The notes under the pieces are model-generated. The model was given only the letters and a program-made list of their open reading frames with translations. It was not told the DNA's origin and did no database searches. Below are positions 1 to 6,430 of a DNA stretch of 6,430 bases, one piece after another. This DNA comes from Schleiferiaceae bacterium (GTDB lineage Bacteria > Bacteroidota > Bacteroidia > Flavobacteriales > Schleiferiaceae), in the NCBI GenBank assembly GCA_025210575.1, contig JAOARK010000019.1, positions 1 through 6,430 of the forward strand, read 5' to 3'. Position 1 is the stretch's first letter, and every line of letters begins with the position of its first letter. A program made the translations under genes and the position numbers.

Positions 1-265
1 CGCTACTTTGCGTGCCATGGAGAGTACGATTACAACAGAAGGAATGTTGAAGCCTTATGATGGATGGACAAACAAATTTATTTTCCCTCCTTATGAGTTT
101 TCAATTGCTGATGCGATGGTGACCAATTTCCACCCACCACAATCTACATTGTTGATGATGACTTCAGCATTTGCTGGACATGACAAATTAATGAAAGCCT
201 ACAAGGTGGCCATGAAAGAGAAGTACCGCTTCTTGTGCTATGGTGATGCCATGTTGATTTTATAA
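1..265 (+). CDS. queA: S-adenosylmethionine:tRNA ribosyltransferase-isomerase, C-terminal part
   Basis: QueA transfers and isomerises the ribosyl group of S-adenosylmethionine onto preQ1 already inserted at the wobble position of tRNAs with GUN anticodons, giving epoxyqueuosine; it acts in the cytoplasm in the queuosine pathway. Only the last 87 residues are in the window; the family is about 350 residues, so the gene begins upstream. The frame is open from base 2, and the TTG at base 8 is internal, not a start. Family hallmarks are visible: TNKFIFPPYEF, the conserved block VTNFHPPQSTLLMMTSAFAG, and the closing block EKYRFLCYGDAMLIL just before TAA. The usual form of the second block has Leu where this has Pro (NFHLP versus NFHPP), a small variation. 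The gene ends a few bases before a strong hairpin terminator. Identification rests on recognised motifs and is firm. Confidence 0.95.
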   Translation, partial: ATLRAMESTITTEGMLKPYDGWTNKFIFPPYEFSIADAMVTNFHPPQSTLLMMTSAFAGHDKLMKAYKVAMKEKYRFLCYGDAMLIL

Positions 266-268
266 AAC

Positions 269-300
269 AAAAAAAGCCACTCAAACGAGTGGCTTTTTTT
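269..300. terminator. Bidirectional rho-independent terminator between convergent genes
   Basis: A perfect inverted repeat pairs 269-282 with 287-300 around the four-base loop AAAC (283-286). The core of the stem is GCCACTC/GAGTGGC, and the outer part is an A run on the left and a T run on the right. Read on either strand, the GC-rich hairpin is therefore followed by a U tract. It starts 4 bp after the queA stop and ends 6 bp before the stop of the minus-strand gene, so it should end transcription of both convergent units. Confidence 0.93.
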
Positions 301-306
301 ATTGAC

Positions 307-828
307 TTAAAATGGATCTTCATAATCTCGGTTGTCGCATTCAATAGGACAAGTTGGTGACTTATTCGCATCTAATTTGATAGTATAGTAATACTTGCTC
401 GTTAGAGTTGAAATAACAGAATCTAGGTTTGCAGCCATCAATATATAGTCAGATTCTGACCCATTGTTTTGAATTCCAATAAACAAGCGCATGCCAACTG
501 AATCTGGCTGAGCGGGATTCATGAGTTTACGAATGCTATCAATGTCATTCAAGGCACTGGCTGATAAATCAAAGTATCGATCTTTATCTTTGTTATTCAT
601 ATTTCCATTGCCTCTTCCTTTACTATACTTACTTTTTTTTACTTTTTTGTTTATGTAGCGTTTGTAAATAGATTTTGCATCACTTAGCGGAATTTTTTGA
701 AGACTTGAATAAGTGAATTCTTTATCTAAAGTGTACTCTTCTTTGTTTGTTTCCTTTTCGCTAAAGAACAAATGGTATGTAACTAAGCCAAGAATAATTC
801 CAATGGCAATTAAGATTGCATTTTTCAT
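307..828 (-). CDS. Small membrane-anchored protein with C-terminal CPxxC motif (function unknown, downstream paralogue)
   Basis: I do not recognise a named function. The 173-residue product starts with a membrane helix (about residues 4-22) after only three residues, with no clear signal-peptidase site, so it is probably an N-terminally anchored protein whose body lies outside the inner membrane. Next come a short conserved-looking segment (PLSDAKSIYKRY, 47-58), a Lys/Asn/Gly-rich low-complexity stretch (61-84), and a mixed alpha/beta-looking domain containing MRLFIGI (113-119). The tail is SPTCPIECD (157-165), with cysteines at 160 and 164. The same layout and the same SPTCPxxCD tail occur in the gene just upstream, so the two appear homologous. 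From memory, many uncharacterised Bacteroidota proteins combine an 'LYxNY' segment, an 'LRxYxG' strand and a C-terminal CPxxC; this looks like a diverged member, but that is recollection, not a search. The ATG at 828 directly precedes the membrane helix. No Shine-Dalgarno is visible, only A/T-rich leader. Confidence 0.85.
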   Translation of the reverse strand: MKNAILIAIGIILGLVTYHLFFSEKETNKEEYTLDKEFTYSSLQKIPLSDAKSIYKRYINKKVKKSKYSKGRGNGNMNNKDKDRYFDLSASALNDIDSIRKLMNPAQPDSVGMRLFIGIQNNGSESDYILMAANLDSVISTLTSKYYYTIKLDANKSPTCPIECDNRDYEDPF

Positions 829-857
829 ATATTAAAAATTAAGGTTAGAGTTACTAA

Positions 858-1427
858 TTAATGTGGTGGTTCAAAAGGCCACTCCTCATCACAGTGATAA
901 GGGCAAGTGGGGCTGCTTGACTCATCTTCGATGTAGTACATTTTGGTTGTATATCGGTTTTTTGTACTTCCATCAGGAGGAACTGGACCAGCATGAATTT
1001 TGTCGGCAGGACCATAACCAACAGCTATGAAACCGAAAGCGCTTGTTTTTGGTTTTAAATCTCCGATGTAGAGTTTCAGGTATTCAGGTTTTTTCAACTT
1101 ACGGTTAGCCTTATTTACTTTTTTTAAGAGTTTTTGAGTAAGCACAACATTGGTTAAGCGGTATTTCTTTTTATAGTAAGTATCTATTTCATCGACACAA
1201 GCCTCGCTTAAGCCAGACATGCATGAAGGAATTTTGGAAACATCATCTTTCGTTTTCTTGCCTTCATAACTCCAATAATTGTCGTAAAGGGTACTCGCAG
1301 AATCCTTGCTGATTGTTCTTCCTATTTCGGTTCCCCAGTTAATTCCATGACTTCCGAATGTAATAACGGAAATAATAATACCTACAATGGCACCGCCAAA
1401 CCCAATGGCAACGTTACTTGTTTTCAT
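858..1427 (-). CDS. Small membrane-anchored protein with C-terminal CPxxC motif (function unknown, upstream paralogue)
   Basis: This 189-residue product has no function I can name. It opens with a Gly/Ile-rich hydrophobic helix (about residues 5-25), then a probably extracytoplasmic domain. Alignment by eye with the downstream gene product pairs ISKDSASTLYDNY (39-51) with PLSDAKSIYKRY, and LKLYIGD (117-123) with MRLFIGI. It also pairs the tail SPTCPYHCD (172-180, cysteines 175 and 179) with SPTCPIECD. It carries two extra cysteines (69 and 77) that the partner lacks, so an additional disulphide is possible if it is exported. The last residues are acidic, aromatic and Pro-rich. It is the first gene of a likely two-gene unit: 29 bp separate its stop from the next start, with no terminator between. 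Its ATG at 1427 faces the cyclase gene across a 211-bp divergent region. The open frame and homology to the neighbour make it a real gene. Confidence 0.85.
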   Translation of the reverse strand: MKTSNVAIGFGGAIVGIIISVITFGSHGINWGTEIGRTISKDSASTLYDNYWSYEGKKTKDDVSKIPSCMSGLSEACVDEIDTYYKKKYRLTNVVLTQKLLKKVNKANRKLKKPEYLKLYIGDLKPKTSAFGFIAVGYGPADKIHAGPVPPDGSTKNRYTTKMYYIEDESSSPTCPYHCDEEWPFEPPH

Positions 1428-1638
1428 AATAATGCGTTTTGGTTGTTAGTAATGAACCAGTTTTTCCTTTGACCTAAATGGCCCTCTGGAAAATGGTTAA
1501 GAGAATTGAGAGTAGTAATACTTAAAAGCACTTAGTTTAGTTTGGATTGCGTTAGTTTGACTAAATTACGCTTAAATTTTCAGACCCCTAGTTTACATTT
1601 TAACATAAAGTGCTAATAACCAATTGTATAACTGCCTG
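1428..1638. promoter_or_regulatory. Divergent intergenic region expected to hold promoters for both flanking units
   Basis: These 211 bp separate the start of the minus-strand pair from the start of the cyclase gene, so promoters in both directions must lie here or close by. I looked for the Bacteroidota promoter form (TTG near -33, TAnnTTTG near -7). No perfect copy is present on either strand. On the + strand the nearest match is TTG at 1547-1549, then 23 nt, then TAAATTTT at 1573-1580 (last base off consensus). On the - strand I found nothing convincing. No Shine-Dalgarno precedes either start. No RNA gene or additional ORF is evident in the stretch. Confidence 0.4.
1532..1594. repeat. Cluster of TAGTTT hexamers with a short palindrome, possible operator
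   Basis: TAGTTT occurs four times in the same orientation within 62 bp (1533-1538, 1538-1543, 1553-1558, 1589-1594), three of them preceded by T. The third copy forms one arm of the palindrome TTAGT-TTG-ACTAA (1552-1564). The cluster lies roughly 45-105 bp upstream of the cyclase start, where a regulator could act. The region is AT-rich, so some repetition is expected by chance, and the spacing is uneven (5, 15 and 36 bp). Treat it as a candidate only. Confidence 0.25.
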
Positions 1639-3792
1639 ATGCCTCATATTAAGTACCTCTATCTACTTTTTACAGTGTGCATTTTATCTTTTCAAATGGC
1701 CTCTGCTCAGACTTGGCCTAGAGAAAAATTATTATGGAAGAAGTATAATGAGAGCCAAGGAAAACCTGAAGCCCAAGTAGAATCTCTTATTCATTTGATG
1801 AAGTACTATTACAAAGGGATGGGAGACACGCAAAAAGGAGATTCTGTCACGGTTTTATGTTTGGATATTGCTAATTCGCATAGAGATAACGACTTGATTT
1901 TAGCTGCTTACGAGATGTATTTCAAGTTTGGGGCGAGGGTTTCAGATCGTTCTACAGTGGACGGCTACATAGAATCCGTAAAAAATTTGGAACCTGTTCC
2001 TATTTGGCATCTTAATTATTTCGCAAGTACCGCATATTTTATCGACTGGGAATTTACTAAAGCGCAAGAGTATGCGCTTAAATCGGTAGAAATTGCCAAA
2101 TCAGAAAACGATGTTCGTAAACAGATTTTGGGCCTGATGATGGTGGGAAGCAGTCTGGAAAAAAATAGAAAGATTGTGGAAGCGATGCGCTATTTCTTTG
2201 AGGCTCAAAACTTGCTTCCAGAAAAAGGCTTGCTGGATTTAAGAACACAAATCTATAGCTACATACAAAGGGCATATTTCTACAATGACAACTTCACAGA
2301 ATCCAGAAAGTACATTGAAAGACAGTTGGAGGTATATGGTCAGATGGAAGAAGTAGATTCAATAGAATGGCTAAATACTCAATATCAGCTTTTAGAGCTC
2401 AATATTTTTACTTCTGATTTTTATGCGTATCAAGACTCGGCTATAGCTTTAATGAAATACAGTAAGGCCAATGGTTACTTGCAAGAGTATGATAACTTTT
2501 GGTCCATTATTCGCTCCCAGCTAATGATGAACAATGACTTTAAACGCATTTACGAGCTTTACGTGGTAGAGTATCCCAATGAGTTTAAAATGTTAAAAAA
2601 GATGAGACCCTTGGCTTATGAGCGAATCAAGGCTTATTTATTTGAATACGAACAAAATTTGGACTCTGCGGATTATCAATGGAGAAAAGTGATCCAGACA
2701 TTGGAGTCTACCGAAGACCTTTATAGAATTTCTCATGTTAAAAGAAGATATGCGCAATACCTGCAGCGGAATGGAAGAAATGCGGAAGCCTATGCAATGG
2801 CACAAGAAGCATTAGAGGATTCAAAAAAAGCGAACTACTCTGACTTCATGGCTTATAACCTCAAGATGCTTGCAGATATGGATGAGGTGGATGAGAACTA
2901 TAAGCAAGCGTTGGCTTATACAAAGCTTCATGATTCTATAATGATCGATAAGATTTTAAGATCTCAGAGCACAGATCTCGCTGTACTTGACCAAAAAACG
3001 GAATATGAACAAAAGGAAAAGATTAGACAGTTTGAGGAGGAACGCAAAAGAACTCAGACCTTCTACAACTATATGGCATTGATCGCTAGCCTTTTTGTTT
3101 TTATTGTGGTGAGTTCAATTGTTTATAGACAATACCGTTTGACGAGAAAGGAAAAGGAGCGTTCTGAAAATTTATTGCTCAATATTCTGCCTCAGGAAAC
3201 AGCAGAGGAGTTGAAAGAAAAGGGAACTACATCGGCTAAGAAATTTGACAATGTCACTGTTTTCTTTTGCGACATTGTAAGCTTTACAAAGATTGCCGAA
3301 AAGCTATCTCCTGAGGAATTAGTGAAGGAAATAGATACATACTTCAGAGAATTTGATGAGATCATGAAAAGACATGATCTTGAAAAAATCAAAACCATTG
3401 GAGATGCATATATGGCCGCAGGCGGTCTTCATTCAGGAGACGATGATTCTGCGCTGAATGTAACGCGTGCTGCTTTTGATGTGCTTGATAAAATTGAGGA
3501 ATTGCGCGAGGTTCGTGAACAAAGTAATCGCCCTGCTTTTCAGGTGCGCGTGGGCATTAATACCGGAGCTGTTGTTGCAGGAGTAGTAGGATCCACTAAA
3601 TTTCAATATGATATTTGGGGAGATGCGGTAAATACGGCAGCACGTATGGAACAAAATTCTGAACCCGGTAAGATCAATGCTTCTAAGAGTACATATGAGA
3701 GAATTAAAAACGAGTTCAATTGTACGTATAGAGGCTATAAAGAAGCCAAGAACAAAGGTGAGATAGAGATGTACTTTGTAGACAAGACGTAA
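1639..3792 (+). CDS. Membrane-bound receptor-type adenylate cyclase (class III) with periplasmic TPR domain
   Basis: It is predicted to make cyclic AMP from ATP in the cytoplasm under control of a periplasmic sensor region. The 717-residue order is: signal peptide (1-23, cleavage after ASA), TPR-like helical repeats (about 130-440, e.g. 137-153, 178-194 and 375-394), charged coiled coil (about 448-473), one membrane helix (about 478-496), the cyclase linker LLLNILPQE (512-520), and the class III catalytic domain (about 535-715). All key positions are present with family spacing: metal-binding D545 (FCDIVSFT) and D589 (GDAYM), adenine-selecting K585 and D658 (YDIWG), and transition-state N665 and R669 (VNTAARM). 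Lys plus Asp at the selecting positions points to ATP rather than GTP. A TTG 15 bp upstream is also in frame, but ATG 1639 gives a normal signal peptide. A gap of 58 bp separates it from the next gene. What the TPR region binds is unknown. Confidence 0.93.
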   Translation: MPHIKYLYLLFTVCILSFQMASAQTWPREKLLWKKYNESQGKPEAQVESLIHLMKYYYKGMGDTQKGDSVTVLCLDIANSHRDNDLILAAYEMYFKFGARVSDRSTVDGYIESVKNLEPVPIWHLNYFASTAYFIDWEFTKAQEYALKSVEIAKSENDVRKQILGLMMVGSSLEKNRKIVEAMRYFFEAQNLLPEKGLLDLRTQIYSYIQRAYFYNDNFTESRKYIERQLEVYGQMEEVDSIEWLNTQYQLLELNIFTSDFYAYQDSAIALMKYSKANGYLQEYDNFWSIIRSQLMMNNDFKRIYELYVVEYPNEFKMLKKMRPLAYERIKAYLFEYEQNLDSADYQWRKVIQTLESTEDLYRISHVKRRYAQYLQRNGRNAEAYAMAQEALEDSKKANYSDFMAYNLKMLADMDEVDENYKQALAYTKLHDSIMIDKILRSQSTDLAVLDQKTEYEQKEKIRQFEEERKRTQTFYNYMALIASLFVFIVVSSIVYRQYRLTRKEKERSENLLLNILPQETAEELKEKGTTSAKKFDNVTVFFCDIVSFTKIAEKLSPEELVKEIDTYFREFDEIMKRHDLEKIKTIGDAYMAAGGLHSGDDDSALNVTRAAFDVLDKIEELREVREQSNRPAFQVRVGINTGAVVAGVVGSTKFQYDIWGDAVNTAARMEQNSEPGKINASKSTYERIKNEFNCTYRGYKEAKNKGEIEMYFVDKT

Positions 3793-3850
3793 TTTTCTTA
3801 CATTCAACTCCCGTTGAAGCTAACCGCAAAGACTAACCAGATCTGTTAAT
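3793..3850 (+). other. Short spacer between cyclase and downstream membrane protein gene, no terminator
   Basis: The 58-bp gap holds one small inverted repeat, TTCAAC (3803-3808) with GTTGAA (3813-3818) around a TCCC loop. It has only six pairs and no T run after it, so it is not a convincing rho-independent terminator. No good TAnnTTTG promoter element is seen. The two genes are therefore probably co-transcribed, though a weak internal promoter cannot be excluded. Confidence 0.5.
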
Positions 3851-6430
3851 ATGTCCAATGCTGTAGACAAAAAAAGAAGCCCTGTATTCTTTGGAATTGT
3901 TTTTGCCGTGATCATGTTGGTGGTGTACTACATTTTTGCTTACATCCCCAACAAAGAAAGTGAACTTGAGCAACGAGGCATTCGCGTAATGAATCGAATG
4001 GTTCAAAATATTGCTAAGAAAGAGGCTCACTATAAAAAATCTTTTAGTGCATTTAGGTGGGAATACATTTATGCCAATGCTGCAGCAGGAAAACTGAGTA
4101 AAGAAGACAGCGCAAACCAAAGTATAAGCTCGTGTATTTACACATCAAAAAGACTAAGTGCTGCCAACCCTGATAAAAGAGTTAAAGTCTCTACTGAAGA
4201 GCAAGAAAACTTTTTGGTGTCGAGTGAGATTGAAGGTGTTTACTTTGGCATTAGCCCACAGGATTTTTTAGATGAAATAAAGCACTACACCTTCTTTGAT
4301 GACATACTCCTTTCGGAGATAGAATCAGGTGAAGTTTTGGATTCGAGCCTAAACAATATTCATTCCTTCAAATATGCTCAAGGGAATCAAATAGGCAAGA
4401 CAAAATATGACGCATCGGGTAAGATAAAAGAACCTTTGCCCGTAGATTCCAAGAAGACTATATCAGGTGTTGCTCTCTCAGAGCAAGAAATTTCGAACAC
4501 GGATTATTTCTGCTATACCACTTTGGTTATGATTGATGAACAACCTTATCACTTAACAGGATTGATCAGTCAAAAACACTATCAAAGTCAAGTTCGGCAG
4601 GTTTCTATTTGGGTGGTCATCATAACCTTTGTGTTTTTAGTATTCCTGATTCAAATTTTACCGATTGCCAAACCTTTTTTACTGAGTAAAAAGGACCGAT
4701 TGAAAAGCAGCGATGTAATGTGGTCTGGTGTTTCATTGATCTTCGGTCTTTCGGCACTTGTTTTATTTGCTTTAAGTATAGACACCTTTATTCTAGAAGA
4801 AAAAGATCTGGTCGATAAAAAATTAGAGGCATATAGCCAGGCACTTATTGATGATTTTGAGAAAGACCGCATAGTGGCATATTCCATCTTATCGGCATAT
4901 GCAAAAGATCAACTCATTGATGGAAGCAAGGTCAGCAATCTGTCATTGGCGAATTCAATTTTCAATACACAAAAAGATCACTTTAGTATTCTGGCTTTCG
5001 ATTCTGATGGGAAATTGAATTCCTATTTGAAGATTTTCAAAAATGGAGAAGTTGAAGATTCTGAATCCAGACCTGATTTGTCTCATAGAATGTATGTTCA
5101 AATCCATGCGGATCAGGAACAGGCCTTTAAGGCTTGGGCGCCTCCAACAGATGTGAAAGAGGGTGACCGCTTTCCCACCTATGTGGAATCTGTTTTTAGT
5201 TTGGCAACTGGAGAATACGAATCTGTAATTTCTATTAAAAAAGGGGATAAAATTTATGCCTTAGTTTATCCTTTACAGTCTGTCAATAATGTCTACTTAG
5301 AGCCCAATTATCAATTTGCCGTAATAGACCGGAAGGGAAATATTCATTACCACAGCGACCAGTCTAAGATTCACAATGAGAATATTCTGGATGAATCGAA
5401 TAACAACAAGAATTTATCAGCTTTTTTACAAAATGGCTCATCAACATTGTTAGATCTAAATGTTTCGTTGGTCGATTACAGTGGACACTTGTCACCCATA
5501 AATAAGACATCTTATTATTTACTAACTCTGTATGACATTAAGAAAAGTAGATTGACCATATCTACAAGCATGGCCACTACATTTTTATTTACCCTTTGCT
5601 TGTTGGGTTACTTGCTGTTCTTTCATCTGATTTTAAAACTTCAGCGCTTTTTATCTTCAAATCAAGGTCACAAAGCGGTAACCTACTATTTTATCAATCC
5701 ATCAGGTACGCATCGAGAAATTTACTTTTTGTTGGGAGCTGCAAACGTTCTAGTTGGTCTTTTCTTTTTTAGTCTTTACAAAACATTTTACTTGAACATT
5801 ATGGATAGTGTAGTGTTATTCTTTGCTACAATATCTGTTTTAATGCTGTTGAACTACAGCGAATTGTCACGGGAAAATAAGCATACACTTCAACCCGATT
5901 ATCCCATAAAAAAAATACCGTTTTCACTTTTTGAGCTTGTGTTGTTCGCAGCTTCCATGACTTGGATTTTAATTCATTTAGCTACGAAAACCATTGCCAC
6001 TTGGCAAGTGTTGGTGCCCATGGCAATGTTAGTCTTTGTTTTCTATAGAAAGTGGAAATGGAAAAGTAAACGACAGAGTTTTAGCAAACGTAAAGAGGCT
6101 TCGTCTTACAGACCGTTTTACTTCCATGCATTTAGCTGGGTAGTATTATTAAGCGTATTTCCAGTTTTAGTTTTTTTCAAACCCATTTACAATCAGCAAC
6201 ACATTAAGCGTGTTACGCACAATTTACAAGAGGAATACTTTACACGAATAAAATCTCAAAATTGGGAAAGCAAAAAATATGTGGACGAAAGTTTAAGTGG
6301 GGCAGATTACATTATTCCAACAGACAGTAACTCTAGAAAAATGTTGGATGCCCTCACCATTTCATTCGATCCTGAGGAAAGGCTGTTAAAAGGTCTCCAC
6401 AAGAGTGAAAACCTTAAGGTAGAGATAAAG
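3851..6430 (+). CDS. Large multi-pass membrane protein with Cache-like extracytoplasmic sensor domain, C-terminus beyond window
   Basis: The frame runs open for 860 codons from ATG 3851 to the last base, without a stop. I do not recognise a named gene. Predicted membrane helices lie near residues 12-32, 251-270, 292-310, 575-595, 626-643, 653-667, 692-710, 716-732 and 761-776. Two large loops are probably extracytoplasmic: 33-250, and 311-574. The second has double-Cache-like features: FSILAFDSDGK (378-388), a DLSHRMYVQ segment with R413 and Y415 resembling the RxY-type ligand motif, and FAVIDRKGNIHYHSD (489-503), like the typical late Cache strand pair. A third soluble segment (777 onward) follows the last helix. 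Cache domains usually bind small molecules in receptors, so this is likely a sensor; an output domain such as a histidine kinase may lie past the window edge, but none is visible. Spacing to the cyclase gene suggests an operon. No Shine-Dalgarno is seen at the start. Confidence 0.85.
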   Translation, partial: MSNAVDKKRSPVFFGIVFAVIMLVVYYIFAYIPNKESELEQRGIRVMNRMVQNIAKKEAHYKKSFSAFRWEYIYANAAAGKLSKEDSANQSISSCIYTSKRLSAANPDKRVKVSTEEQENFLVSSEIEGVYFGISPQDFLDEIKHYTFFDDILLSEIESGEVLDSSLNNIHSFKYAQGNQIGKTKYDASGKIKEPLPVDSKKTISGVALSEQEISNTDYFCYTTLVMIDEQPYHLTGLISQKHYQSQVRQVSIWVVIITFVFLVFLIQILPIAKPFLLSKKDRLKSSDVMWSGVSLIFGLSALVLFALSIDTFILEEKDLVDKKLEAYSQALIDDFEKDRIVAYSILSAYAKDQLIDGSKVSNLSLANSIFNTQKDHFSILAFDSDGKLNSYLKIFKNGEVEDSESRPDLSHRMYVQIHADQEQAFKAWAPPTDVKEGDRFPTYVESVFSLATGEYESVISIKKGDKIYALVYPLQSVNNVYLEPNYQFAVIDRKGNIHYHSDQSKIHNENILDESNNNKNLSAFLQNGSSTLLDLNVSLVDYSGHLSPINKTSYYLLTLYDIKKSRLTISTSMATTFLFTLCLLGYLLFFHLILKLQRFLSSNQGHKAVTYYFINPSGTHREIYFLLGAANVLVGLFFFSLYKTFYLNIMDSVVLFFATISVLMLLNYSELSRENKHTLQPDYPIKKIPFSLFELVLFAASMTWILIHLATKTIATWQVLVPMAMLVFVFYRKWKWKSKRQSFSKRKEASSYRPFYFHAFSWVVLLSVFPVLVFFKPIYNQQHIKRVTHNLQEEYFTRIKSQNWESKKYVDESLSGADYIIPTDSNSRKMLDALTISFDPEERLLKGLHKSENLKVEIK

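Noticed and set aside
144..371. 75-codon open frame on the minus strand crossing the queA end and the terminator
   Set aside because: It overlaps the conserved queA tail, the hairpin and the end of the small minus-strand gene, so it is a chance frame.
1624..1638. In-frame TTG start giving five extra residues to the cyclase
   Set aside because: ATG at 1639 starts a textbook signal peptide directly; the extra MYNCL adds nothing and TTG is a rarer start.
1428..1638. CRP-type cAMP receptor site in the divergent region
   Set aside because: No TGTGA-N6-TCACA-like sequence is present, so feedback by cAMP cannot be claimed from the sequence.
2078..2275. 65-codon open frame on the minus strand
   Set aside because: It is antisense to the TPR region of the cyclase gene; no supporting start context or motif.
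3192..3398. 68-codon open frame on the minus strand
   Set aside because: It is antisense to the conserved linker and first catalytic motif of the cyclase; composition is typical of a shadow frame.
3433..3807. 124-codon open frame on the minus strand
   Set aside because: It lies opposite the cyclase catalytic domain, whose residues are all conserved on the + strand; its product shows no recognisable motif.
3803..3818. Small hairpin after the cyclase gene as a terminator
   Set aside because: Only six base pairs, three of them A-T, and no following T run.
3833..4120. 95-codon open frame on the minus strand
   Set aside because: It overlaps the beginning of the long + strand membrane-protein gene and shows no family features.
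4651..4887. 78-codon open frame on the minus strand
   Set aside because: It is antisense within the large membrane-protein gene, Ser/Phe-rich and without features of a real protein.
1..6430. CRISPR array, tRNA, rRNA, insertion sequence or phage-like module
   Set aside because: No regularly spaced repeats, cloverleaf-like segments, transposase frames or terminal inverted repeats were seen on either strand.

Overview
The window is AT-rich with no obvious Shine-Dalgarno sites, and it carries protein types common in Bacteroidota: a queA tail, small CPxxC-tailed membrane-anchored proteins, and a TPR-cyclase with a signal peptide. The source is most likely a free-living Bacteroidota bacterium (flavobacterial or cytophagal type). 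This assignment is an inference from gene content and style; no rRNA marker is present.

Layout: (1) positions 1-265, + strand, the last 87 codons of queA (tRNA queuosine synthesis). (2) A perfect 14-bp hairpin flanked by A and T runs (269-300) sits between convergent genes and should terminate both strands. (3) Positions 307-1427, - strand, two small membrane-anchored proteins 29 bp apart. They share an N-terminal membrane helix, a similar middle domain and the same C-terminal motif SPTCPxxCD, so they look like diverged tandem paralogues. (4) A 211-bp divergent intergenic region (1428-1638) with a cluster of TAGTTT hexamers and a small palindrome. (5) Positions 1639-3792, + strand, a 717-residue receptor-type class III nucleotide cyclase: signal peptide, periplasmic TPR region, one membrane helix, linker, and a catalytic domain with every key residue of an adenylate cyclase. 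(6) 58 bp downstream on the same strand, with no terminator between, a very long open frame (3851 to the window end, 860 codons without a stop). It encodes a multi-pass membrane protein with at least two large extracytoplasmic domains; the second resembles a double-Cache sensor. Its C-terminus lies outside the window.

The cyclase and the Cache-like protein are the most interesting pair: both look built to sense something outside the inner membrane, and their spacing suggests one transcript. Whether they signal together is inference. The small paralogues are divergent from this pair and could share its control region, but no function can be assigned to them.
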